64,000 nt of DNA from Zeugodacus cucurbitae (Eukaryota; Arthropoda; Insecta; Diptera; Tephritidae): positions 1,736,001-1,800,000 of the forward strand of contig NC_071670.1 in assembly GCF_028554725.1 (NCBI RefSeq), in the 5' to 3' direction. The notes below the pieces were generated by a model. The model was not told where the DNA came from. It worked only from the letters and a program-made list of their open reading frames with translations, and did no database searches. The translations under genes and the position numbers were made by a program. Positions 1 to 10,449 of this stretch are shown one piece after another. Numbering within the stretch: the first letter of the stretch is position 1; each line of letters opens with the position of its first letter.

Positions 1-110
1 CGGCAATAATGCAACGAATAACGACTGGACTGAGAATGTAAGCAACACTAGTTGTTTTGTTGTTGTTATATTTATATTTATTTTTTTTGTTGTTGTTTTA
101 TTCTCTTTAG

Positions 111-859
111 GTGCGTCTACAGAGCACAACAACAATCAACAGCAGTAGCATGAACAACATTACAAATAGTAATACCGTTAGTAGTAGTATACCTGCCAAA
201 GGACCGCTGCGCGAACAACAACAGCAACAACAAACGCCAACAGCAACAACACAAACCAGCTTAGTCTCGAATCTGCATCACTTTACTGGACTAAATAATG
301 TGTTGAGCAAATCGCTGTTAAGTGGTTAGTAAGACAGACACACACAGGGTCAATTTCGTTCATTAATGTTCGTGCTTTTATATTTATGATCGCTTTGTTG
401 TTTTTTTCTGCAGGCGAACGTAAGGACCCACTGAATATGCTGGCGAAAAACGGCGGCTCAAAACGCAATGCGCTGCTGAAATGGTGTCAAAACAAAACTG
501 TCGGCTATCGCAATATTGACATAACGAATTTCAGCTCGTCCTGGAATGACGGTTTAGCGCTTTGTGCAATACTACATTCCTATCTGCCGGATCGCATACC
601 CTACGACACGCTGAATCCGACAAATAAGCGACGCAACTTTTCGTTGGCATTTGCGGCGGCCGAATCGGTGGGCATACAAACGACACTGGTAAGACATCAC
701 ACACACACACACACACACACATGTGTACAAGTACATATTTTAATCGTTCGATTTATTCGATTTCTACAGAACATCAACGACATGTGCCAGCTGGAGCGGC
801 CCGACTGGACGCAGGTCATGTCCTACGTAACGGCAATTTACAAACATTTCGAGACGTAG
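111..859 (+). CDS. Cytospin-A-like calponin-homology protein, 3' exons (partial)
   Basis: This is the C-terminal end of a cytospin/SPECC1L-type protein, a cytoskeletal cross-linker acting at actin and microtubules. Three coding exons fit together in frame: 111-324, 414-688 and 770-859, each bounded by AG and GT, with the stop at 857-859. The upstream exon is Ser/Thr/Asn/Gln rich with a polyQ run. The last two exons encode a single CH domain running from KRNALLKWCQ through NIDITNFSSSWNDGLALCAI to VTAIYKHFET, which is the family's usual C-terminal position and ending. The N-terminal coiled-coil part lies outside the window to the left. An AATAAA polyadenylation signal sits at 1060-1065. The family call is firm; the Drosophila orthologue is probably CG13366, from memory. 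Confidence 0.9.
698..721. repeat. (CA)n microsatellite
   Basis: An uninterrupted CA dinucleotide run lies just after the donor of the last cytospin intron. It makes an artefactual open frame on both strands and has no coding meaning. Confidence 0.9.
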
Positions 860-1124
860 AAGCAAGCGAAAAGCGTAAATGCAAATGGGGAAAAACTAAG
901 ACTTAATCGCGGTATACAACAATGTAGACTTGATAAACACATTATTTAGTGGCAATGGCGTAATACATACACACTTTATTATCACACTCTTGTTCCATAG
1001 TGTTTTTTTCGCATTATTATTATTATTATTATTGTAATTTACACATATTTAATTTATTGAATAAAAGAAAAATTATTAGTAAGAAACACTGTCATTTGTG
1101 AAAAATTAAATTCAAACCAAAATG

Positions 1125-1215
1125 TGTACTGATTCGTTGCCTACCATTAGGCGTTGTTGAATTGAACTTTTGCTCCTAAAGTAAACTGTACTGATTTGTT
1201 GCCTACCATTAGGCG
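1125..1215 (+). repeat. Two direct 29-bp copies with 62-bp period
   Basis: The block TGTACTGATTYGTTGCCTAC (first 20 of 29 bases) occurs at 1125-1153 and again at 1187-1215 with one difference. The 33 bp between them are not repeated. The repeat lies downstream of the cytospin poly(A) signal, in 860-1570, where no gene is visible. Confidence 0.75.
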
Positions 1216-1699
1216 CGTAGATGAAAATATCATAAAGGCAATTTATATAAACAAAGTAAGGCGTAGCTATGTTCGACTCGAAAGGCAAAAATATGCAATA
1301 ATATGGTATGTCTACAAAGAGTAAGGAAAGATACATATTAACGACTTCAACAATTTTTGTCACTTGCTTTTAAATCATGCTCAATGCTACAGTCCACGAT
1401 GTACACTGGTGGCAATTCACATAAACTCACTATTAAATAAAATAAAAACTGCATCACTTTCATAGGGATTTCACAACGCACAAATTAAGTATTTGAACGA
1501 GTTAGAGTTTTGTACAAGAAAACGCCTTAAGAAATCGTCATTAACTTAAGTTAATAAAGGCAAGTTTTTGAGCTTTGCAGAAAATTTACCGAGAATTTGG
1601 AAGAAGAATAATGGCTTCTTTTGGGATTGTCGCGCTCCTGGTAACGCTACGATGGCTACTAGTGTAGGTAATGGTAGCCAATAGAATCTACTAGGTCGT

Positions 1700-2165
1700 C
1701 CGAAGCGCGCAGAATAGTCAAAGGCTTCATTTAACGATGAAAAACAGTTTGATTTACAGGGACCGGATGGATTCAAACACTATTGGCATGATAAACGAGT
1801 TGACAAAGAAGTTTCAATAAACTGAGCGCCATCAGGTGAGTAGTTATGGTGAGGGTAGTTTTTTTGCTCTAACGGTACCGCTGAAATGACATGGGTTCCA
1901 AAGTAATTTAACTCGCCAATCAATTGCGATTTGCTGAAAATTTTGATGATAGCGAAAGCGGAAGAGTTATGCGAACTTGACTCGATTTTTTCAGCAAGAT
2001 ATCAAAATAAAGGAGTTTTTAGAACACAAAAATATTCCACTTCTTGACTGACACAGACTTAAACCCTATTAGTTTATGCCAAATTACGAAAATTTAACGC
2101 CGTCAAAAACCTAAAAGATTAAAGAAGCTGGGTATTGAACCAAACTATTTTTTCAGAGATTGAGT
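1700..2165 (+). pseudogene. Tc3-like mariner transposase relic
   Basis: Conceptual + strand translation gives a decayed Tc1/Tc3 catalytic domain. The segment FNDEKQFDLQGPDGFKHYWH near 1725-1785 matches the Tc3 hallmark (SDEKKFNLDGPDG followed by YYWHD). A degraded GGSVMVWG-like stretch follows near 1840, then a decayed tail with QKYSTS and LKD. Several stops and frameshifts interrupt it. It is an old, inactive copy. The downstream foldback repeat begins where the C-terminal end of this relic would lie. Confidence 0.65.
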
Positions 2166-2673
2166 CATAAGTAAAAAGATTATATTCTCAGTTTTTCGAA
2201 AATAGCCTCCAAAATCGAAATATTTGGATTCGATGTTCGGAAAAAGGACTTTTAAAAAAAATTATTATTAAATATAAATTTATTATTATTATTAATTAGG
2301 ATACAGCTACTAAAATATGGATATAGTCTAAATTTCTTCTTATTTCAATGGTATATAAAACTGTTGACCAAGCTTATATGCCAGATGTTATAAGGGTCCA
2401 GTATTTTTCGATATAATTTTTTTTTATCTTTTCCGAAGAACAAAATTTGACCTTTCATAGCATCTGTCATATAAGCTTGACCAAAACGCTTTATGCAACA
2501 TTGAATTAAGAGAAAAATGTAGATTATACCCATATTTTGGATTTTTAAGGTCCTTTTTTCGAACTTCGAATCCAAATATTTCGATTTTGGAGGCTAACTT
2601 GGAAAATCGAAAAATACCATTTTTTTTACTTATAACTCAATCTCCTGGAAAAAATTACTTTGGTCCAATATCC
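2130..2673. repeat. Foldback: imperfect inverted repeat of ~0.54 kb
   Basis: The left arm (2130 to about 2400) reappears as its reverse complement in the right arm (about 2445-2673). Matching landmarks are the GATTGAGTCATAAGTAAAAA region at 2160 with its complement near 2625, CCAAAATCGAAATATTTGGA at 2210 with its complement near 2580, and CCAAGCTTATATGCCAGATG at 2369 with its complement near 2465. A loop of about 45 bp separates the arms. No usable coding frame is present. It could be two long terminal repeats of a Tc3-like element joined head to head, or a foldback MITE. Confidence 0.8.
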
Positions 2674-2699
2674 AGAAAAAAGTCAGTTTTTGTCGTACA

Positions 2700-3930
2700 G
2701 TGCAATAAATATTAATGAGTAATATTCATTTTAGCCCAAGAGAAATTGCATTACAAAATAAAAAAATACAGGTTTTGTTGCTATAGCGATTATCTAAAAC
2801 CTTATTTGAAGGAATAACAAAAAGTTAAAAAAAAATTCAATGATAAAAACACAAGTGACCACTGTCATGAAGGTCCGAAAATGTAAAATGAGTAAATACA
2901 TTTTTGTCAAAAAAAAAAAAAATAATAATGAAGTTTGCGTATACAAATATATATTATTATTGTTTAACAAAAAAAGGTGTACTTCAAAATGATATAACAA
3001 AAAATTTAATTTAATGTAATTTAATTTTTAATAATTTTATTTTAAAAATTTAACATAATCGTTTTAAGCCAATTTTAAGCAAACATCAACGAAAAAAAAG
3101 TGATAACTCAATGTTTTAAAAATAGAAAAATAAATATTTAAAGAATATGAAGTAAATTAAAGGAAATTAAATGAAATATGCAGCACAATTTATTATTTTA
3201 CTTACTTGTTTTGGCATTTTGCCGCTGTTTGATAAAAAAAGAGTGAGATCGCACGTATGTATTTAGGGAGTTTACAACAATTTCTTTATTTTTTTTTTAA
3301 TTATTCTTAACATAAGCGATAATACTTTAAATTAACAGTTAAATATTTAATGCTATGGACTTAGTCCTAAACAAACTTATTTGAATCATTATTTTTTAAT
3401 TAATTTATTAATGTGCCAAGTAATGCACTTGTTAAGGGCTTAAACAATTAAAGGTAAAATACTAAATATCGTGCAAAATTCGAATGTGAATAACTGCACA
3501 ATATTTAGCGTTCATAAGGATAGTGTTTAAATGCGTATTATATAAAAAAAAAAAAATCATTACAATTGTATAGGTAGATTTTACTTTTCCATTTAAGTAA
3601 CACCATTATCATTATTATTTTCTTTTTAGAGCATTTCAAGTATACATACAAAAAAAATTTTCTAATACTGAATTATAAATGTATATGCTATGCATGATTA
3701 TATATATTTTGTCGTGATATTATTTATTTTCACAATTCACAAGTCAAGTAAAATTAATTATTTTTATTACAAATATATATGTATGTATGAATCAAATGTC
3801 AGTGCAAAGATTTTAACGTTTTTTGTAGTTCATATGCGTTTTTTTTGCAATACCGTTAGTAAGTCAACTTTCTAGTTGAAACATTTCCATTATAGTTTTT
3901 TTATGATTTTATTTTTTAAATGATTTTTCA
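2700..3930. other. AT-rich stretch without recognisable features
   Basis: This 1.2 kb is made of poly-A and poly-T runs and simple AT sequence. The open frames are short and low complexity. I see no gene or clear mobile-element signature. Confidence 0.6.
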
Positions 3931-4181
3931 CGTCATCAGCTTGAAAGAAACGTAATTTTCGAGAAAATTCCCTCGCAACGAATCGAATTCGTCGAATTTC
4001 CAGCCATAACAAAGCGCTTAAAGTAGCAGCCCGACAAGAAGGATAATAGAAAATTCGCTGACAACAAATCTTGTTGGAAATAAGGTTTCATGAAGTTTGA
4101 AACGGCAACACTTCCATCACTATTTTGTTCTCCCATCTCTTCTTCATTTTCGTTATGTTCCTATTCACTTATAGCTTCTAA

Positions 4182-4988
4182 TAGCCTAGACAGACGACAT
4201 CGCTAATTTGCATTAGCGGCGATGATTTGCTTTAACTCGCGCATTAATTCATTTTAAAGCAAATTAGTAATGCACAAAAATTTCGTGCATTTAGCTGAAT
4301 TTACCACATTTGTGCTGGCAATGCTGCCCAAAAATGCCCGATTTTTGCTATTGTGAATGTTAATTGATAGAAAGAAGAAGAAGAAAACGTCAACAAATGA
4401 TAGAAAGGAAAGCGTTAGAGGTAAGAAGTTTTAAATTTCTTTTTCAATTATGTGCAAGTTTATTGACAAAATCAAATTTTAATATTTTAGAAGATGGCAG
4501 AAATTAAGCAGCGAGTGGTTTGGACTAGCACTGATGAATGTGTGTTAATTGACTTGTGGCGTGAGCGGGCCGATGATTTAAGACGTGCCAAGCGCAATTT
4601 GCATATATATGCCGATATATCTGTGCAAATGGCACATAAATTTACTCCGAAGGAAGTCCATATTAAAATTAGAAACTTATCACAAAGATACAGGTATACT
4701 ATGCTATTATAAAACATTTTTAACATTATTAACCTTTGTGAAATTGTAGAGAAGAAAAGAAGAAAACTGGCCCATCGGGGGGCAGCCCATCGACGTGGAA
4801 ATATTTTGATGCGGTGCATCAAATCATAGGGCTGACTGCAGCCAATAATGCAGAAATTTATGAATCATTATTTTTATTATCATTAATCAGCTGTATAAAT
4901 GCACAAAATTTGTCGTCTGTCACTATAAAATTTCAATGCGCATTATCATTTCTTAATGCCAATTAATTTTGTTCGTCTGTCTAGGCTA
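4182..4988 (+). mobile_element. PIF/Harbinger-type element, Myb-only, copy 1
   Basis: The element is bounded by perfect terminal inverted repeats TAGCCTAGACAGACGA and its complement at the right end. The flanks carry a 3-bp duplication TAA (4179-4181 and 4989-4991), the TWA target typical of PIF/Harbinger. It contains a two-exon Myb/SANT gene but no DDE transposase, so it needs a transposase supplied in trans. Copy 2 at 27226-28148 is nearly identical but keeps about 116 bp that are missing here between the Myb gene and the right end. Confidence 0.85.
4494..4966 (+). CDS. Myb/SANT-like DNA-binding protein of Harbinger element (copy 1)
   Basis: Two exons, 4494-4693 and 4750-4966, join in frame across a 56-bp GT-AG intron. 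The protein begins MAEIKQRVVWTSTDECVLID and shows a trihelix/Myb-SANT fold: aromatic helix starts (VVW, LIDLW), a KFTPKEVHIKIRNLSQRYR third helix, then the linker TGPSGGSPSTWKYFDAVHQI. Such proteins accompany the Harbinger nuclease, bind element ends and help import the transposase. Because of the internal deletion, the frame runs into the element end and gains a different tail (EIYESLF onward) compared with copy 2. The start ATG lies directly after a TTTTAGAAG context, identical in both copies. Confidence 0.75.
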
Positions 4989-5469
4989 TAACAAAGCGCT
5001 TAAAGTAGCAGCCCGAAAAGAGGATAATAACGTAAATTTCAGGAAAATTCGCTGGCAACGAATCTTGTTGGAAATAAAGTTTCATGAAGTTTGAAATGAC
5101 AACACTTCCATCACTATTTTGTTCTCCCATCTCTTCTTCATTTTCGTTACGTTCCTAATCACTTATAGTTTCTAAGGATTTCATTTATGTGCTACACATT
5201 CAGTCCATTGTAATAAATCAAACGAAGAAATCTCTAAATCTCTCTAAATCATACCTAAAAAGTATTGTTCCTAAATGTTAATTGTTTACACTTTAATGCG
5301 TTGAAAGAAGCATTGGTTTTTTCGTTTAAATAAAGTTCTCAATCAAAATTAATCAGCTGCTTTGATTGCAAGGATTTTAGGTTAGATTTTGCGAAAACAT
5401 ATGAAATAAAAAGAACTACGTTACTCATGCGTTTGAAGAAGTCAGACGCAATTGCTGTGTTGTCTGATG

Positions 5470-5668
5470 CCGGGCGGCAGTGAGAACAAACCAATTTACG
5501 TGTTCAAATATACAAGCCAACAAATGTTCACAAGGAAGAAGGAAGAACAGCTTGTTGCATATATTGAAAAGAATGTACATTTTATTCATATGGCATATAC
5601 TATGAGACACTTAGAAATTTCACCTTCGAAGTTGCAAAAGCTAAGAAGCGCTGCTTATTGAGTTGTGG
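5470..5668 (+). pseudogene. Pogo/jerky-type transposase fragment (CENP-B HTH part)
   Basis: The frame contains NKPIYVFKY followed by MFTRKKEEQLVAYIEKNVHF, the usual lead-in to a CENP-B-type HTH in pogo/jerky transposases. After a frameshift near 5585 the match continues in another frame as YETLRNFTFEVAKAKK. No catalytic domain follows, because the sequence runs into an LTR-like repeat at about 5680. It is an old fragment; the family is likely and the exact element unknown. Confidence 0.45.
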
Positions 5669-5679
5669 GAAACCAAGAG

Positions 5680-6060
5680 TTATACATATGGTCCTTCGAG
5701 ATGCGGAAATTTGTTAATCAATTATATGTTAAATGCTTAAAGATAGATGCATATAAAGGATGGATAACGGCAAGCCTTCGCTACGTTATCCCTGCGAGCA
5801 CTAGCTCGAACAGCGACCAGGAGAACGAGGTTGACTTGATCAAAGAGTATAAGAAACTGTAGAGTGAAGGGATGGCCTATAATTGGTTATACGCCGCCCT
5901 GGTTTTAACCTCGACATATTTGGTCCTTCGAGATGCGGAAATATGCTATCAATTATATGTTAAATGTTTAAAAAATAGATATATGTAAAGGATAATAGAT
6001 AAGAGCGAATCGAGTCAAACCTTCGCTACGTTATCTCTGCGAGCACTAGCTCGAATGGCC
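5680..6060. repeat. LTR-like dispersed repeat, two units
   Basis: Two units begin with GGTCCTTCGAGATGCGGAAA, at about 5691 and 5921, and continue with ATCAATTATATGTTAAATG and a CTTCGCTACGTTAT...GAGCACTAGCTCGAA block. The same modules recur at 19.85-20.5, 25.34-25.5, 33.1-33.9 and 37.6 kb. Their association with a TTGGTGACCCCGGAAACGTG primer-binding-like sequence at 34.3 kb suggests LTR retrotransposon debris. The short frames across it are not genes. Confidence 0.6.
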
Positions 6061-6349
6061 TTGTTACACGTAACGAGTAGAGCGGCGAGATAGTGACTCG
6101 GCCGAGTGCTCGTTTCGTTTAAACAGTAAGGCGAGTAATGAACCGAGTCAGTGGGCGAGAGAGTCACTAGAATCACATTTTGTTTACTAGGCAGAGTGCT
6201 TCTTTTTTCTTCACTCTTTTGCCCCTTCTGAGCTAATCACTGACTCGCTCGTTGCATGTGAACACGCGTTCGGTCTTCACTAGCCACTCGGTCGATTTTT
6301 ATGTTGTTTATTTAGTTTCAATTGCATTTTGCATTGTGAAAGAATTTAA

Positions 6350-6465
6350 ATGGCAAATAAGTGGAATTATGATACAACTGTGAAATTTATTCAAAATTAT
6401 AAATTGCACCAATGCTTGTGGAAATTTTCATCTGCGGATTATAAAAACAAACACAAACGTGAGGC
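6350..6465 (+). pseudogene. MADF-like domain fragment
   Basis: An ATG at 6350 opens a short frame, MANKWNYDTTVKFIQNYKLH followed by CLWKFSSADYKNKHKR. Its spacing is that of the first half of a MADF (Adf-1-type Myb/SANT) domain: FI.xY, CLW, then YKNK. The frame is then lost. MADF genes accompany Harbinger transposons, so this is probably a scrap of one. Confidence 0.4.
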
Positions 6466-6692
6466 TGGGCCCTTGCTCAGCTAGGGACACTGCCCCCCTT
6501 TACAATTTGAGAGAAAACAATTATTTCAAATTTAAATACAAAAGTATGTACATACATATTTTTTAATAACTTTTTGTCTAGCACAAGCATATTTTCTGTG
6601 CTACGTTGCGTTCGTCGGTACGTTTTTGTTTTTTGTTTCAGTTTCACCTTGCATAACCCCCTATTCCATTCGTTGATGCTCTGATTCAAAAC

Positions 6693-6965
6693 ATGGCAGA
6701 ACGTTTATTAGTGAATGAGGATATACCCTCGACATTTCAAATTCTACTCCCTCGTTTTGCTGCAATTGATAATGCCGAAGAATTAAAAAATTTAACTATT
6801 TACTTCGAGGAGCAAATATCAATGACAGCATTAAAATCAGAGTATTGATTGTGGTGTGCCAGCTTATCAACAATAGATCCAACCATAGAAGTGTTGAAAT
6901 TACTGCAACATTGCGATGCAACGTATTTTAAATTATATTATTTTAAAAATATTCACTCACAGATG
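6693..6965 (+). pseudogene. hAT transposase fragment, central part
   Basis: The translation beginning MAERLLVNEDIPSTFQILLP contains NLTIYFEEQ, then LKSEY, a stop, LWCASLSTIDP, EVLKLLQHCDATYF. The pattern LxxEYxLW followed by a run to LLxxCD is the region just upstream of the dimerisation domain in ZMYM/THAP-like hAT transposases. One in-frame stop interrupts it. A possible hAT right end (GGCTACGGGCCTG) lies at about 7137-7149. Confidence 0.5.
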
Positions 6966-7147
6966 AAGTAATTAATGATATGGCAAACAAGAAGAAAAGA
7001 AAAATATTACTTATTTAAGTTACAACTACCAAATAATTTAAGTAATATGTATATGAATTTGTATTGTTTTTTTTTTAATAAACAGAAAATTTAAAGTTTA
7101 TATATGTTTTTACTTCAGCTCCCCCGAAATGAAAAGCTGGCTACGGG

Positions 7148-7387
7148 CCTGTTCGGCACTTTACGGCGAGTGAAAACATGGTTAATTAAGTTCAACAATG
7201 GCTGAAAATCGTTTAAATGGTTTGTTCTCTATGATTATTATTTTTTTATTTTTTAATTACTCTTTTTCTATTTGAAGGTCTTTGCATGTTGAGCATACAC
7301 AGAAGAGCCGTAAATGACGACAAGCAATTTATTGATAAGGTTCTCACGAAATTCGCGGAACAAAATAGAAGGCTTTTATTAAATTAA
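7148..7387 (+). pseudogene. hAT transposase C-terminal fragment
   Basis: The stretch starts with GTLRRVKTWL, shifts frame, continues TMAENRLNG, and after a probable intron (7220-7276) resumes LCMLSIHRRAVNDDKQFIDK to FAEQNRRLLLN and a stop. This is the classic hAT dimerisation tail (FxTLRRxKxWL, then RLNGLxxLxIHR, then FA). It is degenerate, and it directly adjoins the possible hAT end at 7149, so two hAT copies may be juxtaposed. Confidence 0.6.
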
Positions 7388-7442
7388 AAAAATAAAAATA
7401 AAATAGATTTTCCCCCCTTTTAGTCATTTTCTGCGGACGCCC

Positions 7443-7715
7443 ATGAACAAGTACGTGTTCTTTGATAATTATTTTACATCAGTTAGGCTACTCGAATTTC
7501 TCCAATTGCGGAAAGGACTCGACGATAAATCTGCACGCCTTCACATAGTTGAAGCCAAATTTGCCCCCATTAGAAAAATTTGGGAGATGTTAATTCAAAA
7601 GTGCCGGGAAAATTATACGCATGGAGAATACCTTACGATTGACAAGCAACTACTGGATGTGGATGTGGCTCAACAAACGACGGGAATACGGCTAGAAGAG
7701 TGTTCGCTAACTTGA
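7443..7715 (+). pseudogene. Scrambled piggyBac transposase fragments
   Basis: FFDNYFTSVRLLEFLQLRKG, containing the second catalytic Asp motif, comes first. It is followed by PIRKIWEMLIQKC...HGEYLTIDKQLL, which holds the first catalytic Asp. In normal piggyBac transposases the order is reversed, so the copy is rearranged or consists of two overlapping remnants. It is unrelated in sequence to the five bounded piggyBac elements downstream. Confidence 0.6.
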
Positions 7716-7752
7716 ACTATTTGCATCAATTACTAATGTTGACATTGATCTA

Positions 7753-8090
7753 TTGAGACATTATCATATAATACTGGTGTCGATTTCGTGCGAATTTCGC
7801 ATTAATTTTAAAAAGTTCAATGATTTCTGTATAGATACTGCCGATTTATATTTCAATAAGTACGATTGGTACCCAATGTCGGCAACAGTCCACAAGATTT
7901 TAGTTCATTCGGCACAAATAATGGAGGCGTCTTTAGTACCAGTTGGCTGACTAGGCGAAACTGCATCAGAAGCAAGAAATAAGGAAAAATTCACGAAGTA
8001 ACAATATTGTCGATGTGTTTAATAGAACTATGGATTCTTCTGACCCCTTGTTATCAAGTATCTGCTTAGATAATCGTACTAAAAATAAAT
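7753..8090 (+). pseudogene. Unknown insect transposon protein fragment
   Basis: The frame carries YDWYPMSATVHKILVHSAQI, then SLVPVG and ARNK. After a frameshift it continues as NNIVDVFNRTMDSSDPLLSS. This phrase pattern (MSxxxHKILxHG, ARNK, DxxNRxLxSSDP) recurs in uncharacterised transposon ORFs of arthropods and cnidarians, as I recall. It interrupts piggyBac debris on both sides. Confidence 0.4.
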
Positions 8091-8119
8091 TAATCCGAAG
8101 AATACCACATGATGGCCCA

Positions 8120-8335
8120 TAGTACAGTGGTAGACAATAGCTGGTTGCTGTATAGACGAGACCTAAAAAATCAAGTCACACGAACGAAATATATGACATT
8201 GCTGGATTTTCAATTATCCATAGCAAATGAAGCTTCTTCACGCGTCTAATATTACCTCAATAAACCCACGTAAAAGAGGTCGTCCATCGGCAATACCCGA
8301 AAGAATGGAGCCAGGTTCATCTTCACCAGCGTCGC
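8120..8335 (+). pseudogene. piggyBac transposase 3' fragment
   Basis: The + strand reads VDNSWLLYRRDLKNQVTRTK, then LLDFQLSIAN and a stop; further on it reads NPRKRGRPSAIPE. This is the segment after the third catalytic Asp, followed by the basic linker before the cysteine-rich domain. No cysteine cluster follows. Confidence 0.6.
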
Positions 8336-8399
8336 CGGTACCATCTAACGTGTCAGAAATTTCAATGAGCTCTTTGTTTATATTATTTACAGAAAAAAG

Positions 8400-8565
8400 T
8401 AAGAAGTGGAAAAGTTACCAAACAACAAAAACAAAAATTTCTAGATTTATTGAAAAATCACAGAAATGTTGGTACCGGACAATTTGGTGGCCCAAACAGC
8501 GGCAAAGCTGCTAATGTTGTATGGGCAACTCTCACAGCGTAATTGAATGCATGCGCAGTAAAAAA
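8400..8565 (+). pseudogene. Myb/SANT (zeste-like) gene, 5' part, split by LINE
   Basis: Translation gives TTKTQKFLDLLKNHRNVGTG, then SGKAANVVWATLTA, a stop, LNACAVKKG. This is the first half of a zeste/apontic-type Myb-SANT domain. The second half appears 5.6 kb away at 14213 (WADWKSGVRKQQAAIM), separated by the LINE. The premature stop shows decay. Confidence 0.5.
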
Positions 8566-9200
8566 AGGTTCGTTCAGTATATTATATATGTGGGATTGAG
8601 CAATCCTGAAACTCCTTTTACATAAAATAGCAAATCTGCGTGTTCAAACAACTCCGAAACCCATTTTCAGAAGAACAGCGTTTTTCGAAACTTTGAACAA
8701 GAGTATGCAGGATCAAGACGAAGAGTTTTCTGGTAGACGTCTAGCCGTACGCACGTATCGACGTAGACGCCGGAAGATATTAAACTATATTTTCATTTTA
8801 TTAAATTAAAGTTTTCACAATAATAAGTATAGTTTCCTTTTCATCAAACTTTAAATATTCAATTTATAAACTAAAACAACTGAATTACTATATTAAATCA
8901 CAGTGTAATAAAAGATAAATCCGTCTTTTAATCATTCGGAACATTTATTAACGTGTGGGAAAACTAAATCCCACATAGGAGTCAAACGCCGTCGCTCATA
9001 GTGTCAACACGTTTATACGGGTAAAATCGTTTATACCTACTCGCTGCTTAACTTCTCGTTACTTGGTGTACGCGCAATTTAACCTAGATTTGACATTTTG
9101 AGCTTCTATTCGTTACACTTTCCACGTGTCTTTATAAAAAGTTTTCCATTATAAAGCTAAATTCACAATTTAATCGGGCAAGAACGTATATTCTTTCGCT

Positions 9201-10391
9201 ATGCCCCCGGGGGCCAACAGTCTGGGGAATAATAGGTTTGCACTATTATCCCCGGGTCCTAAAAACAAAAGGAAAAAGCCAGAAAATTCAACGCTGGAAT
9301 TCTTTCCGGAATTACCTATTTCTAAGAAGGACGATCCCAAGTACCTCATAATCAAATCACAGGACGCCAAAAAACCTATTGCATCCACTTCTTGCTTTGC
9401 AGTACATAAAGGCATTCAGGCAATAAGTAAGGAAATTAACAAAATCACACCGCTTCGTGACGGCAGCCTACTACTTTTGGTCAAGAACCAAAAAATCGCT
9501 GACAAATTTTTACAAACCAAACATCTTCCCGGAGCTGGTGCTGTTGAGGTATCTCTTCACAACTCTCTGAACTCAGTAAAGGGTACAATCTACGCTCCAT
9601 TTATCTGTCAGCTTGCTGATGACGAAATAATTGATGGTCTAAAAGATCAAGGTGTATCTGAAGTTTATAAATTTACCAAGAGAAACAATGGTGATCGTGT
9701 ACCTACTGGTGCTTTATTATTAACTTTTGATAAATATACTTTACCTAGTCGTATTGAAGTTGCCTGGTGTACCCTCGATGTCCGTCCGTACTATCCTAAT
9801 CCCATGCGCTGCAAGATTTGTCATTTGCTGGGTCATACTGCTAAGCGATGTAATAAGCCCCCAGCTTGTGCTATCTGCAACCTTCCCCCAAATCATACTC
9901 CTCCCACTGAATGCTCTAGAGTCAAATGTGCTAATTGCGATGGTGATCACCCTTCTTCCTCTAACGCCTGTCCAAAATATGTCCAGTCTAAAGAGATACT
10001 TAAAATTAAAACTATCCACAAGTGCTCGATGCGTGAAGCCATCAATTTATACAAATCTCAAAAGCCTTCTACTCCCTCATCATTCTCTTACGCTAATGTA
10101 ACAGCCTCCAACAACAATAACATTAACATCGAAAAAACTTCAAACACTAATAATTCCAACGACAAAATTAAAGCCTCAACTTCAAAAAATATTGCTACCA
10201 ATATACATTCAATCCATAGTGATTGCCCCGTAACCCCTTCTCCCTCCGTTTCTTCCCTATACAATTCTCCTTCTCCTCCCTTCTCACCCCTTTCCACAAC
10301 TACTTCTCCTACCACTATAACCCGTTCCTCAACTTCACCTGTACCCTCCTCCCATCCACAATCACATACCCAAGTACCCATAGATACATAA
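9201..10391 (+). CDS. LINE ORF1 (gag-like, CCHC zinc knuckles)
   Basis: This intact 396-residue protein is expected to bind LINE RNA and form the ribonucleoprotein. Three zinc-knuckle-like motifs lie at about residues 204-262: CKICHLLGHTAKRC, then CAICNLPPNHTPPTEC, then CANCDGDHPSSSNAC. A PRE-like region precedes them. The C-terminus is a Ser/Thr/Pro/Asn-rich low-complexity tail. The ATG at 9201 is the first in frame. ORF2 starts 58 bp after the stop, so translation of ORF2 probably needs reinitiation. Confidence 0.85.
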   Translation: MPPGANSLGNNRFALLSPGPKNKRKKPENSTLEFFPELPISKKDDPKYLIIKSQDAKKPIASTSCFAVHKGIQAISKEINKITPLRDGSLLLLVKNQKIADKFLQTKHLPGAGAVEVSLHNSLNSVKGTIYAPFICQLADDEIIDGLKDQGVSEVYKFTKRNNGDRVPTGALLLTFDKYTLPSRIEVAWCTLDVRPYYPNPMRCKICHLLGHTAKRCNKPPACAICNLPPNHTPPTECSRVKCANCDGDHPSSSNACPKYVQSKEILKIKTIHKCSMREAINLYKSQKPSTPSSFSYANVTASNNNNINIEKTSNTNNSNDKIKASTSKNIATNIHSIHSDCPVTPSPSVSSLYNSPSPPFSPLSTTTSPTTITRSSTSPVPSSHPQSHTQVPIDT

Positions 10392-10449
10392 CTCTTGATA
10401 TCAAATTCCAATTAGAACTTTTTTTCATACATATATACTTTAATTTCCT

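Larger units (their letters stand above)
4003..5177. repeat. Two ~180-bp direct repeat units flanking a Harbinger element
   Basis: The unit starting TAACAAAGCGCTTAAAGTAG is found at about 4005-4181 and again at 4989-5177 with small indels. Both units end in a CACTTATAG(C/T)TTCTAA tail. The 807-bp Harbinger element lies exactly between them, so the target was a pre-existing tandem repeat or the repeat formed around the insertion. Confidence 0.75.

Noticed and set aside
531..722. Antisense open frame with Cys/Val repeats over the cytospin CH exon
   Set aside because: Shadow of the CA microsatellite and of the sense coding exon.
4487..4822. 111-residue minus-strand frame (and its copy at 27531-27911)
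   Set aside because: Mirror of the Harbinger Myb gene; it spans the intron and has no recognisable domain.
10088..10411. Glu/Val-rich minus-strand frame over LINE ORF1
   Set aside because: Complement of the Pro/Ser/Thr-rich ORF1 tail, low complexity.
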